This document shows, piece after piece, positions 52,000 through 61,491 of a stretch of DNA of 64,000 bases. The stretch comes from Actinomadura rayongensis (lineage in GTDB: Bacteria; Actinomycetota; Actinomycetes; Streptosporangiales; Streptosporangiaceae), in NCBI RefSeq assembly GCF_009831215.1, contig NZ_WUTW01000003.1:187325-251324 (forward strand), written 5' to 3'. The translations under genes were made by a program, and so were the position numbers. How positions within the stretch are numbered: position 1 is the first letter of the stretch; each line of letters begins with the position of its first letter. The notes under the pieces were generated by a model that saw only the letters and a program-made list of their open reading frames with translations, searched no databases and was not told the origin of the DNA.

Positions 52000-53436
52000 T
52001 CCCCCCTATGCATCACGTTCTGTAACACGATAGTTGCAACGTGTGCGCACCGTGCCGGAAACCGGTAGCTTCGATTACGCACAAGTCGGTGGCCATCGGG
52101 CCATCCACCGCACGGCCAGCGAATCCGCGGGCCTCGGCACATTCGGAGGGGGAAGAGATCATGCGTGGCGTTTCCTGGATCTGAGGCGGCCCGCGTCCCC
52201 CGCCGCGCGGGGACGGCGCGACGGCGCCCCCGCGCCGGGGACGGCGGACCCGGTCATGACCGCGACACCCGTTCGCGGTCCGCCCGCCGGACGGACCGGC
52301 CGTGGGTCTCGCGGTCCGCGGTCCCCGCCCGGCACCCGGACCGCACCACCGCCCCCGCCGAGCCCTCCCACGAGTCCCCCGCCCACCGGGCCGAGAAGCC
52401 CGACGACCGTGCCACCCTTTCCGCCGGACGCCGCCCGCCCGGCGCTTACCTCTCCCCCGTGCACACGAGCACCCTCGCGCACAACGACCAGTTCGAGCCC
52501 GTCCGCCACGCACCAGCGCCGCGACGAACCGCACCAGGCCCAAGCCGCACGCCCGCGCCCCGACGAACCATGCCAGGCCCGAGCTGCACTCCCGAGCCGC
52601 CGAGACCCATCGTTCCCACGACGACGCCGAGTCCCCCATTCACTTCCCCACGCACGGCAGACGGCCGCCCCAGCAGCCCGTCTCCTCCCACGCGAGGACA
52701 AGCGCAAAACGCGACCGGCCCCACGACACGACACCTCCGCGCGCAGCCGAACGCGCGCGGACACGACGGATCCGCGGACGGCGCAAGCCTTGATCAGCAC
52801 GACCGCGGCAGCGTCCCCCGCAACGGCAATCCGGGTCCGACTCACGATTACCGACGGTACAGATATCTTTACGCTCACGAAAGACCCGGGGACAACTTTT
52901 TGCGATCGCCGCACCACAGTCCGTGATGGCCGTGAGGTTTTCTTTACCTTGCGTCTCCACCTCCCTTACGTGAACCGCACCCCATACCGAGCGCCCCGGT
53001 CGTCCCGCACCAGAAGCCAAGCCGCCCCACCAACCCCCACGCTCCCGACCACCCCCAGCAGCCCACTCCCGGCAGCCCACCCCAGTTGCCTCCCCCTCCC
53101 ATAACACGCCAGCTCTTGACGCCGCGACGCTATGCCGCGCAGGGCGGCCACCGTGGAGGCTGAGGCGGTGAGGACACTTCGTCTTCCTGGTGGCTCGTCT
53201 GTTGGTGGGAACCTCCTCTCGTCGTGGGCATTGACGCTCGGGGTGGTGGGCCGACTCTCTATCCACGCGGCGTCGGGTCGTATGCGGCGGAGTTGGAAGC
53301 GGTGGTGGTACTTCGCGGATGGAGAGGCGGGTATCGCGGCGACGGTGGGCTTTGTGGGGCAGTGGTGCTTCGCGGGCGGGACGCGTGTTACGGCTAAGGC
53401 GGAAGTTGCGCGGGTGGCGAGGGCGCTTTGAGCGTG
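52000..53436. other. Gene-poor region without a convincing gene
   Basis: About 1.4 kb between the cyclase and the minisatellite. ORFs overlap in both strands, rich in Pro, Arg and Thr, so none is convincing. Points worth noting: a well-placed GGAGGGGGAAG (52146-52156) precedes a seven-codon ATG frame at 52161-52184 (MRGVSWI); a frame from GTG 52165 to 52926 keeps good third-position GC only in its centre (about 52330-52500); a duplicated 36-base piece lies near 52510-52590; and a minus-strand frame ending at 52966 shows one membrane-helix-like segment. 53100-53430 is lower in GC and looks decayed. Confidence 0.5.
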
Positions 53437-53827
53437 GGCGGGGTCGCGGGCGTGGACGGGGTCGCTTGCGTGAGCGAGGTGGCGGGCGTGGGCGGGGTGC
53501 CGGGCGTGAGCGAGGTGGCGGGCGTGGACGGGGTGGCGGGCGTGGCGAGGTGGCGGGCGTGGGCAAGGTGGCGGGCGTGGGCGAGGTGCCGGGCGTGAGC
53601 GAGGTGCCGGGCGTGAGCGGGGTCGCGGGCGTGGGCAAGGTGCCGGGCGTGGGCAAGGTGCCGGGCGTGGGCGAGGTGCCGGGCGTGGACGGGGTCGCGG
53701 GCGTGAGCGGGGTCGCCGGCGTGGGCGAGGTGGCGGGCGTGGGCGAGGTGCCGGGCATGGGCGAGGTGCCGGGCGTGAGCGGGGTCGCGGGCGTGAGCGA
53801 GGTCGCGGGCGTGGACGGGGTGGGGTG
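53437..53827. repeat. 18-base minisatellite downstream of ssb paralog
   Basis: About twenty head-to-tail units of the type GTSSCGGGCGTGRNCRRG. The plus strand would read VPGVGE-like hexapeptides and the minus strand TPGTSP or PRPRPA, but one unit is short by one base (near 53545), so no frame runs through the whole tract. Ends a few bases before the stop of the ssb-like gene at 53832. Confidence 0.85.
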
Positions 53828-53831
53828 TGGG

Positions 53832-54347
53832 TTAGGCGGCTTGGGTTGCTCGGCGGGGAGGCTTGGCGGGGGTGGGGGTCGGGGTGGTGGACGGGTCGGG
53901 GGGCGGGGTCAGGGGGCCGGCGGCGGTCCAGTGGTCGGTGGCGTCGGCGGCCTCGCGGCGGTCGTCCTCGCTGAGGCCCGCGGAGCGGGTCACGGGGCGG
54001 AAGTCGACGGTGCCGCGGTTGAGGTCGGGGGCGAGGGTGACGGCCTCGATCTCGGCGGCGAAGCGGTTCGCGCCGTCCTTCTCGTACTGGCGGATCCGGA
54101 GCCTGCCGGTCACCACGACGGGGTGGCCGCGGCGGAACTCCGAGGCGTTGACGTTGTCGGCGAGGGACCGCCAGCACTGGACGGTCAGGAACATCGTCTC
54201 CAGGTCCTGCCACTGGCCGGCCTGGCGGTCGTAGCGGCGCGGCGTGCAGCCGATCCGCAGCGACAGGCAGGACGTCCCGGCGGTCGTCACCGAGTAGATG
54301 GGCTCGGCCGCGACCCAGCCGGTGACGGTGATCTGGGCTTCGTTCAT
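53832..54347 (-). CDS. Single-stranded DNA-binding protein paralog
   Basis: SSB of 171 residues with the OB fold: MNEAQITVTGWVAAEPIYSVT, SLRIGCTPRRYDRQAGQW, MFLTVQCWRSLADNVNASEFRRGHPVVVTGRLRIRQYEKDG (about 52-92). The C-terminus is Pro/Thr-rich and ends RRATQAA, without the acidic DDDIPF tail that binds SSB partners, so it is probably a second, SsbB-like protein used in special processes such as competence or chromosome segregation and not the essential SSB. GAAGGAG before the ATG; upstream of it come the GTPase genes. Confidence 0.9.
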   Translation of the reverse strand: MNEAQITVTGWVAAEPIYSVTTAGTSCLSLRIGCTPRRYDRQAGQWQDLETMFLTVQCWRSLADNVNASEFRRGHPVVVTGRLRIRQYEKDGANRFAAEIEAVTLAPDLNRGTVDFRPVTRSAGLSEDDRREAADATDHWTAAGPLTPPPDPSTTPTPTPAKPPRRATQAA

Positions 54348-54454
54348 CGTGGGCTCCTTCGTCCGGACGCGAGCCCTTGCGGCCCGCGCTCGAACCCCAC
54401 GCTCTCCCAGGTCAGAGCGTCAACGAAAGTCGCAAGCGAAGCTGTGGATAACTC

Positions 54455-56092
54455 TCAGCCGCGCAGCGCGTCCACATCGGCACGGAACCGGGCGAACCGG
54501 GCGAGTTCTTCGCCCACCGGCTTGAGGACCTTGGCATCCGCGAGCCGTTCGATCCGTTCCCGCATGTGCCGTTCCAGCCGATCGCCGTGCTTGGCCGACG
54601 ACAGCGCCGCCAGGTTCCGGCACGCCGCCGCCGTCAGCCAGCCCATCCCGAGCGTGCAGACGGCCAGGACGGCGATGTACGGGATCAGGCCCGCGTCGCT
54701 GAGCAGCCGGTTGGTGTCGGCGTCCGTCCCCATCACCGCGTAGGCGACGAGCACCCCGATCCAGCCGATCCCGAGCACCGTCACCAGAGCGAGGAAGTAC
54801 TGCCACGTCTTGATCAGCCACCACCAGCGCGGCACCTGGTTGAACGCGGGCAGGACGTCCCGCAGCGACGCGCCGAGCGATTCGGGCAGGTCGTGGGCGT
54901 GCAGCCGGGCGGCGGCGCGCACCGAGCGCGCCCAGGCGTCCGGGAGTGCGTCGGTGAAGCCCTCGGTGGCCTTGACCAGGGCCGCGTCCACGTCGCCCTG
55001 CTGCGCGCCGACCGGGCCGGTGAACGCGCCGCGCAGTTCCTCGCGCAACTCGGTGAGCCGCATCCGGCGCAGCGGGTCGCTGCGCAGCCGGGAGACCAGA
55101 GTCTGGACGGGCCAGCCCACGAAGTCCGCCGCGCGCAGCTCGTACGCGCTCTCCATCGCCTCGGCGACGGCGGGCGCCCCGGCGGCGGCGGTCAGCTCGG
55201 CGACCAGCTCCGCGCGGCGCTCGACGGGCACCGAGGTGGGCACGTCGTCGTCGCCGCGGTGGACGGCGAACCGGTCGGCGAGCCGGTCCAGGTCGGTGGC
55301 GAGCCGTCCGGTGCGGGCCTCGCGGGCCGCGACGGTCTCGACCAGCACCTCGCGGAAGGACGCGGCGCCCTCGTCGCTGACGGCGGACGTCGTCACGATC
55401 CGCGGCTTGGCCAGCCCCTCGGCCTCCAGCAGACGGCGCAGGTCGGCGACGCAGTCGTCCACCTCGCCGGGCTGGAGCTTGTCCACCTGGTTCAGGACGA
55501 TCAACGTGACCGCCGCGTACCGGGCGAAAGGCACGATGTAATTGCGGTGCAGCGCGGCGTCCGCGTACTTCTGCGGGTCCACGACCCAGACGAGCAGGTC
55601 CGCGATCGTGACGAACCGGTCGACCTCGGCGCGGTGGACGGCCTGGATCGAGTCGTGGTCGGGCAGGTCCAGCAGCACGAGCCCCTGCAGCGACTGGTCG
55701 GCGCGCGTGTCGAGGGCGCTGGCGCGGGCGTAGCGGTGGCGTTTGTCCACGTCGAGCCAGTCGAGGAGCGGTCCGGCGCCGTCCAGCCCCCACACGCAGG
55801 CGTGGGCCTTGGACGTCATCGGCCGCCGCACCCCGGTCGGCGACAGGTCCAGCCCGCAGATCGCGTTGAACAGCGACGACTTGCCGCTGCCGGTGCCGCC
55901 CGCGAGCGTGACCACCGTGTGGTCGCCCGAGAGCCGCAGCCGCTGCCCGGCCCGGTCCAGCAGGCCGCGCGCGTCGTCCAGCAGGGCCGGGTCGACGCGG
56001 TCGGCGCCGCCGGCGACGAGGCGTTCGAGGCCGTCGAGCCGGGCGACGAGCGCGGGCGCGGACGGCACCACGGGCGCCGCGGAGGTGGTCAT
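54455..56092 (-). CDS. Dynamin-like/YfjP GTPase with membrane helices
   Basis: GTPase of 545 residues. G1 VTLAGGTGSGKSSLFNAI (about 63-80), G3 VLLDLPDHDSI, G4-like IVLNQVDKL, then a helical region and two transmembrane helices (about 430-455 and 470-490: WQYFLALVTVLGIGWIG, YIAVLAVCTLGMGWLTAAA) and a basic coiled end. Together with the upstream GTPase it resembles the DynA/DynB pair that stabilises FtsZ rings in sporulating Streptomyces, this one being the DynB-like partner. The ATG overlaps the upstream stop (ATGA). Confidence 0.8.
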   Translation of the reverse strand: MTTSAAPVVPSAPALVARLDGLERLVAGGADRVDPALLDDARGLLDRAGQRLRLSGDHTVVTLAGGTGSGKSSLFNAICGLDLSPTGVRRPMTSKAHACVWGLDGAGPLLDWLDVDKRHRYARASALDTRADQSLQGLVLLDLPDHDSIQAVHRAEVDRFVTIADLLVWVVDPQKYADAALHRNYIVPFARYAAVTLIVLNQVDKLQPGEVDDCVADLRRLLEAEGLAKPRIVTTSAVSDEGAASFREVLVETVAAREARTGRLATDLDRLADRFAVHRGDDDVPTSVPVERRAELVAELTAAAGAPAVAEAMESAYELRAADFVGWPVQTLVSRLRSDPLRRMRLTELREELRGAFTGPVGAQQGDVDAALVKATEGFTDALPDAWARSVRAAARLHAHDLPESLGASLRDVLPAFNQVPRWWWLIKTWQYFLALVTVLGIGWIGVLVAYAVMGTDADTNRLLSDAGLIPYIAVLAVCTLGMGWLTAAACRNLAALSSAKHGDRLERHMRERIERLADAKVLKPVGEELARFARFRADVDALRG

Positions 56093-57996
56093 CGGGCAAC
56101 CTCCAGGTTGTGGGTGGCCTGGTAGAGCTGCACGGGGACGGTCTGGTCCGGGATCCCGGCGGCGTCCAGCGCCTGCCCGAACCTGATCGCCTCCTCGTCG
56201 AACAGCATGCCGATGCGGCTGCGCAGGTCGGCGCGGGCCTTGGCGCCCATGCCGCGCAGCGACTCGGCCCCGAACAGCGCCTTGAGGAGCCGCTGCGGGA
56301 CGGCGCTGGTGCCGGCGTCGACGGTGACGTCCGACGTCCCGTAGCCGAGCAGCCCGATCATGAGGACGAGCGACAGCGCCTCGGCGTCGAACGAGACGAG
56401 CTTGGCGACCGACCGCTTCGTCACGCCCTGGGTGCGGACGAGTTCCTGCACGTGGTCCTGCCAGGAGCTGACGGCCCGGGTGACGCGCCGCTCCAGCTCG
56501 GGCGAGGCGGTGCCGAGCGCGGCCGACGGCGCGGCGAGCACCGGCCCGCCGGCGGGGTGCTCGCGCCAGCGGGCGATGACCTGCTCGGCGGCGTGCTCGG
56601 CGGACGAGACGATCAGCGACTCCAGCCCGCCGCGCAGCGCCGCCTTCAGCGACCGGACCCGGCTCGGGCTGCGGTGCCGCCGGACGCCGCGCTTGACGGC
56701 CTTGCCCCGGCCCCGGACGCGCAGCGAGCGCAGCAGGTCGCCGGTGCCCGCGAAGTCCTGCCAGCGGGCGAGGACCTCGCCGCGCAGCAGGGAGCCGTTG
56801 CGGGTGGCCTCGTCCAGCTCGGCGAGCGCGGTGCCGTACGCGCCGTCCACGATGCGGGCCAGCTCGGCGCGCTGCTCGGCCTGCGCCTCGACGTGCCGGG
56901 CGATCTCGGGGACGCGGGTGCGCAGGCTGTCCAGGACGGCCGCGAGCGTCTCCGACACCACGATCTCCCGGTCGGCGGAGCTGGCGGCGAGGTCGGTGAG
57001 CCAGGCCCGGACGTCCTCGACGGCCTCCTCGGGGAGGCGGCTGTCCTCGATGCGGGTCTCGGGGACGGTGAAGCGCCGCGCGCTCGTCACGCCGTGCTCG
57101 GCGAGCATGTCCGCGAAGTGCTCCACGACCTCCGACCCGGCGCCCTGCGGCACGCGGGACAGGACGACCCCGATCGTGGCGCCGTTGTCGCGGGCGCGGC
57201 CGAGCATGTCCCAGACCTGGGCGTCGGCGTAGCGGGCGGCGGTCGTCACGCACAGCCAGAGGTCGGCGGCGGCCATGAGCTTGGTCGCGAACTCGTAGTG
57301 GTCCTCGAAGACCGAGTCGAAGTCGGGGCTGTCCAGCAGCGCGAGGCCGGGCGGCAGGGTGTCGCTGGCGATGACGACGAGCTGGTCGCCGGCGATCGCG
57401 TCGGGCGCGGGGCCGCGGACGCGTCCCATGCCGGGCAGCAGCGGCCCTTCGAGGAACCAGTCGGCGTGGTCGGGGTGGCAGACGAGGATGGGGCTGCTGG
57501 TGGTGGGGCGGAGCACGCCGGTGGCGCTGACGCGCGTCCCGACGAGCGTGTTGACCAGCGTGGACTTGCCCGCGCCGGTCGAGCCGCCGAGGACGACGAG
57601 CATGGGCGTCCCGGCCGCCTGGACGCGCGGGAGAACGTAGTCCTCGAGCTGGTTGCGCAGTTCGGAGCGGGCTTCGCGGGCGTCGGCGACGCCGGGGCCG
57701 TCCAGGACGAACTCGAACGCGTCGAGCTGTTCGCGCAGGCTGGTGAGGGCGTCGGTGAGGGCGCGCTGGCGCACGGTCAGCTCACCGGGACGGACGGTGG
57801 ACGCGCGCGGGCGCGTCACGGCCTCGGTGCGCACGGCGGCGGGCGGCTTCGGCGGTTCGGCGGAGCGGTTCGTCTCGACGGGACGGTCCTTGTCGTCTCG
57901 GTGCTCGGCGGACGGCTCGATGGAGGGCGCGGCGGACGGCTCGGTCGCGTCCGGCCCGTCGTTCTGGACCGCGCTTCGTTCTGCGGGGGAGGTCAC
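56089..57996 (-). CDS. Dynamin-like GTPase, first of a pair
   Basis: GTPase of 635 residues with a disordered N-terminus of about 80 residues (TSPAERSAVQNDG onward). G1 LVVLGGSTGAGKSTLVNTLVG (about 129-149), G3 ALLDSPDFDSVFEDHYEFA, then a G4-type VLSRVPQG; then helical stalk-like parts. No clear transmembrane helix except a hydrophobic ALSLVLMIGLLGYG segment. Resembles DynA. GTG start overlaps the stop of the siroheme synthase (GTGA), and its own stop overlaps the next gene, so three genes are translated as a chain. Confidence 0.78.
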   Translation of the reverse strand: MTSPAERSAVQNDGPDATEPSAAPSIEPSAEHRDDKDRPVETNRSAEPPKPPAAVRTEAVTRPRASTVRPGELTVRQRALTDALTSLREQLDAFEFVLDGPGVADAREARSELRNQLEDYVLPRVQAAGTPMLVVLGGSTGAGKSTLVNTLVGTRVSATGVLRPTTSSPILVCHPDHADWFLEGPLLPGMGRVRGPAPDAIAGDQLVVIASDTLPPGLALLDSPDFDSVFEDHYEFATKLMAAADLWLCVTTAARYADAQVWDMLGRARDNGATIGVVLSRVPQGAGSEVVEHFADMLAEHGVTSARRFTVPETRIEDSRLPEEAVEDVRAWLTDLAASSADREIVVSETLAAVLDSLRTRVPEIARHVEAQAEQRAELARIVDGAYGTALAELDEATRNGSLLRGEVLARWQDFAGTGDLLRSLRVRGRGKAVKRGVRRHRSPSRVRSLKAALRGGLESLIVSSAEHAAEQVIARWREHPAGGPVLAAPSAALGTASPELERRVTRAVSSWQDHVQELVRTQGVTKRSVAKLVSFDAEALSLVLMIGLLGYGTSDVTVDAGTSAVPQRLLKALFGAESLRGMGAKARADLRSRIGMLFDEEAIRFGQALDAAGIPDQTVPVQLYQATHNLEVAR

Positions 57997-59231
57997 GGAT
58001 CCCGTCCCAGGTCGGCTCGCAACGTCTCGATCTCCTGTGCCACGGTGACGACGTCGCCCACGATCACGATCGCCGGTGGCCGGACTCCGGCGGCCCGCAT
58101 GCTGGCGGCCACCGTCGCCAGGGTCGCCGTCAGCGAACGCTGGGCCGGGAGCGTCCCCTCCTGGACCACGGCGACCGGCGTGCCTGGCGACCGACCATAG
58201 CCTATGAGGGCTTCGGTGATCAGTTCCATGCGCTCGACCGCCATGAGGAGGACGAGTGTGCCGCCGCACGCCGCGAGCGCCTCCCAGTCGACGGTCGATT
58301 CGGGGTGCCCCGGGGCGACGTGCGCGGAGACGACGTGGAACTCCTGGGACAGCCCGCGGTGCGTCACCGGGATCCCGGCGGCGGACGGCACCGCGACGGC
58401 GCTGGTGATGCCCGGGACGACGGTCACGGGAATGCCGTGCCGGGCGCAGTGCAGCGCCTCCTCGCCGCCGCGCCCGAAGACGAACGGGTCGCCGCCCTTG
58501 AGCCGGACGACGAACTTGCCCTGCCGGGCGTGCTCGACCAGGTAGTCGTTGATGCTCTCCTGCGGGACGGTGCGCCCGTAGGGGATCTTGGCGGCGTCGA
58601 TGACCTCGACGTCGTCGGCCAGCTCGTCCAGCAGCTCGCGGGGGGCGAGGCGGTCGGTGACGACGACGTCGGCCTGGGCCAGGAGCCGCCGGCCCCGGAC
58701 GGTGATCAGCCCGGGGTCGCCGGGGCCGCCGCCGACGAGCGCGACGCCGACGGGCTTGCGCCGCGACTGGCGGGACTCCAGGGCGCCGTCGCGCAGCCCG
58801 TCCACGACGGCGTCGCGCAGCCCCGCGGCGCGGCGCGGGTCGCCGCCCGCGAGGACGCCGACGGTGGTCTCGCCGACCTGCCCCGAGGCGGGCGTCCAGC
58901 CGGGCGAGGCGTCGGCGTCGTCGGCCCGGACGGACCAGATCCGCCGCTCCTCGGCCTCGGCGACGACGGTGGCGTTGACCTTGCCGTCGTCGGTGACCGC
59001 CTGGACGAGCCAGGCCCCGGCGCAGTCGCCGGGGGCGTAGTTGCGCCGCCGCCACTCGATCCGTCCCGCCGCCGCCAGGTCCTCCAGGGAGGGGGTGACC
59101 TCCGGGGAGACGAGGATGACCGAGGCTCCCGCCGCCAGCAGGGCGGGGACGCGCCGCTGGGCGACGCGCCCGCCGCCGACGACGACGACGCGTCGGCCGG
59201 TGAGCCGGAGTCCTAGCAGGTACGGGGGCAC
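57993..59231 (-). CDS. cobA: Siroheme synthase/uroporphyrinogen-III C-methyltransferase
   Basis: Bifunctional-type protein of 412 residues. N-terminal CysG-like NAD domain: PYLLGLRLTGRRVVVVGGGRVAQRRVPALL, followed by a dimerisation part; C-terminal SAM methyltransferase: VALVGGGPGDPGLITVRGRRLL (about 160-181), then VVVTDRLAP, KGGDPFVFGRGGEE and PGITSAVAVPSAAGIPVTHRG. Makes precorrin-2 from uroporphyrinogen III and may oxidise it for siroheme. GTG 59231 is chosen since family members start MPPYLLGLRL; an ATG at 59288 would add 19 residues. Feeds the cobalamin genes at 59.4 kb onward. Confidence 0.88.
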   Translation of the reverse strand: MPPYLLGLRLTGRRVVVVGGGRVAQRRVPALLAAGASVILVSPEVTPSLEDLAAAGRIEWRRRNYAPGDCAGAWLVQAVTDDGKVNATVVAEAEERRIWSVRADDADASPGWTPASGQVGETTVGVLAGGDPRRAAGLRDAVVDGLRDGALESRQSRRKPVGVALVGGGPGDPGLITVRGRRLLAQADVVVTDRLAPRELLDELADDVEVIDAAKIPYGRTVPQESINDYLVEHARQGKFVVRLKGGDPFVFGRGGEEALHCARHGIPVTVVPGITSAVAVPSAAGIPVTHRGLSQEFHVVSAHVAPGHPESTVDWEALAACGGTLVLLMAVERMELITEALIGYGRSPGTPVAVVQEGTLPAQRSLTATLATVAASMRAAGVRPPAIVIVGDVVTVAQEIETLRADLGRDP

Positions 59232-59405
59232 GGCGTGGGTCTCTCGATCGGGGCTGGGCGGTCGTTGACGGACGTACGTGACGGACATGGGTCTTTGCGG
59301 ATAAAGGTACTCGGAACAGGGGCCTGATGGAGCGCCCCCGCGCCGCCGATGTGGCCCGGCCGCCCATACCGTGACCAGGTCGTTACGACGGCGCGGGGGT
59401 GCGCG

Positions 59406-60464
59406 TTATGACTCGCCGTCCTTACCCGTCACGCCCGCCGAGTCGAACGTGGCGACGTCGTGCAGGACCCTCACGGCGCTCTGGACGAGGGGCAGCGCGA
59501 GCAGCGCGCCGGTGCCCTCGCCGAGCCGCAGGCCGAGGTCCACGAGCGGGTCGAGGCCGAGGTGGGCGAGCGCGGCGGCGTGGCCGGGCTCGGCGGAGCG
59601 GTGCCCGGCCACGCAGGCGCCGACGACGCCGGGGGCCAGCGCGGCGGCGGCGAGGGCGGCGGCCCCGGCGATCACGCCGTCCAGGATGACCGGCACGCGC
59701 TGCGCGGCGCCGCCGAGGATGAACCCGGCGAGCGCGGCGTGCTCCAGCCCGCCGACCTGGGCGAGGATTTCCAGCGGCCCGGCGGTTTCGGGCAGCCGCG
59801 CCAGCGCGTCCCGGACGATCTCGATCTTGCGCGCGTGGGTGGCCGGGTCGATGCCCGTCCCGAGCCCGGTGACCTGCTCGGCGGGCCTGCCGGTGTAGGC
59901 CGCGATGAGGGCGGCGGACGCGGTGGTGTTCGCGATGCCCATGTCGCCGGTGATCAGGCAGCGGGCGCCGTCCGCGACGAGCCCGCGCGCGACCTCGATC
60001 CCCGCTTCCAGCGCTTCCCGTGCTTGCTCGGCGGTCATCGCGGGGCCCGCGGACAGGTCGGCGGTGCCGCGCGCGATCTTCCGGTTCTGCAGGCCGGGGG
60101 CGGCGGGCAGGTCGGCGGCGACGCCCACGTCCACCACGGTGACGGTCGCGCCCGCCTGGGCCGCGAACGCGTTGACGACCGCTCCCCCGGCGAGGAAGTT
60201 GGCGACCATCTGGGCCGTCACCTCCTGCGGCCACGGCGAGACGCCGCGCGCGTGGACGCCGTGGTCGGCGGCGAAGATCGCGACGGCTGCGGGCGCGGGA
60301 ATCGGGGGCGGGCACGTCCCGGCGAGCCCGGCGAGCCGCACCGACAGCTCCTCCAGCGCGCCGAGCGAGCCCGGCGGCTTGGTCAGCCGCGCCTGGCGGT
60401 CGCGGGCGTCGCGGATCGCGGCCTCGTCCGGGGGGACGATCGCGGCCAAAGTCTCCTCGATCAC
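59406..60464 (-). CDS. cobT: Nicotinate-nucleotide-dimethylbenzimidazole phosphoribosyltransferase
   Basis: Enzyme of 352 residues that makes alpha-ribazole phosphate for the lower ligand of cobalamin. Family segments: RQARLTKPPGSLGALEELSVRLAGL, IFAADHGVHARGVSPWPQEVTAQMV, TGDMGIANTTASAAL, and LRLGEGTGALLALPLV near the C-terminus with the catalytic Glu region. GTG start with GAGGAG eight bases upstream. Last gene of the leftward cobalamin operon; the cobC-like gene is 16 bases upstream. Confidence 0.95.
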   Translation of the reverse strand: MIEETLAAIVPPDEAAIRDARDRQARLTKPPGSLGALEELSVRLAGLAGTCPPPIPAPAAVAIFAADHGVHARGVSPWPQEVTAQMVANFLAGGAVVNAFAAQAGATVTVVDVGVAADLPAAPGLQNRKIARGTADLSAGPAMTAEQAREALEAGIEVARGLVADGARCLITGDMGIANTTASAALIAAYTGRPAEQVTGLGTGIDPATHARKIEIVRDALARLPETAGPLEILAQVGGLEHAALAGFILGGAAQRVPVILDGVIAGAAALAAAALAPGVVGACVAGHRSAEPGHAAALAHLGLDPLVDLGLRLGEGTGALLALPLVQSAVRVLHDVATFDSAGVTGKDGES

Positions 60465-60480
60465 GGGGGGCTCCTCTTGT

Positions 60481-61491
60481 CTAGACGCCGAGGTCGGCGA
60501 GCGCTTTGAGCAGGCCGTCGTGGGCGGCGGCGTCGCGGACGGCGATCCGCAGCCAGTCCGGCCCGAGGCCGGGGAAGGTGTCGCCGCGCCGGACCGCGTA
60601 GCCGCGCTGCCGCAGCAGGGCGCGGACGCCGAGCCCGTCGGGCACGCGGACGCACAGGAACGACGCGGCGGCGTGCGGGACGACGTGCAGGCCGCGTCCG
60701 GTCAGGGCGGCGGCGAGCCGGTCGCGCTCGGCGCCCATCGCGGCGGCCCAGGCGTCGGCCTCGGCGACGGCGTCCGGCGCGCAGCACGCCTCGATCGCGG
60801 CGAGCGCGGGCGTGGACACGGCCCACAGCGGCTGGGCCTCGGCGAGCCGTCCGATCAGCTCGGGCTCGGCGAGGACGTATCCGGCGCGCAGCCCCGCGAG
60901 CCCCCACGTCTTGGTGAGGCTTCGGATCACCGCGATGCCCGGGGGCAGACGTCCGGCCAGGCTCTCCGGCTCGCCGGGAACGCAGTCCATGAACGCCTCG
61001 TCCACGACCACGAGCCGTCCCGGCCGCGCCAGCGCCGCCACGGTCTCGACCGGATGCAGCACGGACGTCGGGTTCGTCGGATTTCCGACCATGACGAGAT
61101 CGGCGTCGTCCGGCACGGCGGACGGATCCAGCACGAAATCCCCGCCGAGCACGACCCGCTCCACCTCGTGCCCGGCGGCGCGCAACGCGGCCTCCGGCTC
61201 GGTGAACTGCGGATGGACGACCACCGCACGACGCGGCCGGACGACCCGCGCCAACAGCACGAACGCCTCGGCGGCCCCGGCAGTGAGCAGCACCTCGTCC
61301 GCAACGCGCCCATGCCGCGCGGCGACGGCGCCCCGCGCGACGGACGCGTCGGGATAAGCAGCAAGATCGGCGACCGAGGCCCGGATCCGCTCGGCGAGCC
61401 AGGCGGGCGGCGTCCCGGTCCGGACGTTGACGGCGAAGTCGATCAGCCCGCCCCCGACCTCGCTGTCCCCGTGGTGACGCAGGTCGATCAC
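60481..61491 (-). CDS. CobC/CobD-like aminotransferase (threonine-phosphate decarboxylase type)
   Basis: PLP enzyme of 336 residues, probably giving aminopropanol phosphate for the cobamide tail. Fold type I motifs: DFAVNVRTGTPPAWL, VGNPTNPTSVLHPVE (NPTNP), VVDEAFMDCVPGEP (DE), and the PLP lysine in VIRSLTKTWGLAGLRAGYVL. In bacteria called cobC or cobD depending on naming. GTG start overlaps the cobH stop. Could in principle be a histidinol-phosphate aminotransferase, but the operon context argues for cobalamin. Confidence 0.85.
   Translation of the reverse strand: MIDLRHHGDSEVGGGLIDFAVNVRTGTPPAWLAERIRASVADLAAYPDASVARGAVAARHGRVADEVLLTAGAAEAFVLLARVVRPRRAVVVHPQFTEPEAALRAAGHEVERVVLGGDFVLDPSAVPDDADLVMVGNPTNPTSVLHPVETVAALARPGRLVVVDEAFMDCVPGEPESLAGRLPPGIAVIRSLTKTWGLAGLRAGYVLAEPELIGRLAEAQPLWAVSTPALAAIEACCAPDAVAEADAWAAAMGAERDRLAAALTGRGLHVVPHAAASFLCVRVPDGLGVRALLRQRGYAVRRGDTFPGLGPDWLRIAVRDAAAHDGLLKALADLGV

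Noticed and set aside
52165..52926. Possible gene with a GTG start
   Set aside because: Coding-like third positions only in the middle; ends are repetitive and Pro/Arg-rich, and frames are open on both strands.
53319..54743. Elastin-like VPGVG protein on the plus strand
   Set aside because: Minisatellite has a unit one base short, the frame runs antisense through the clear ssb-like gene, and no start with a ribosome site is present.
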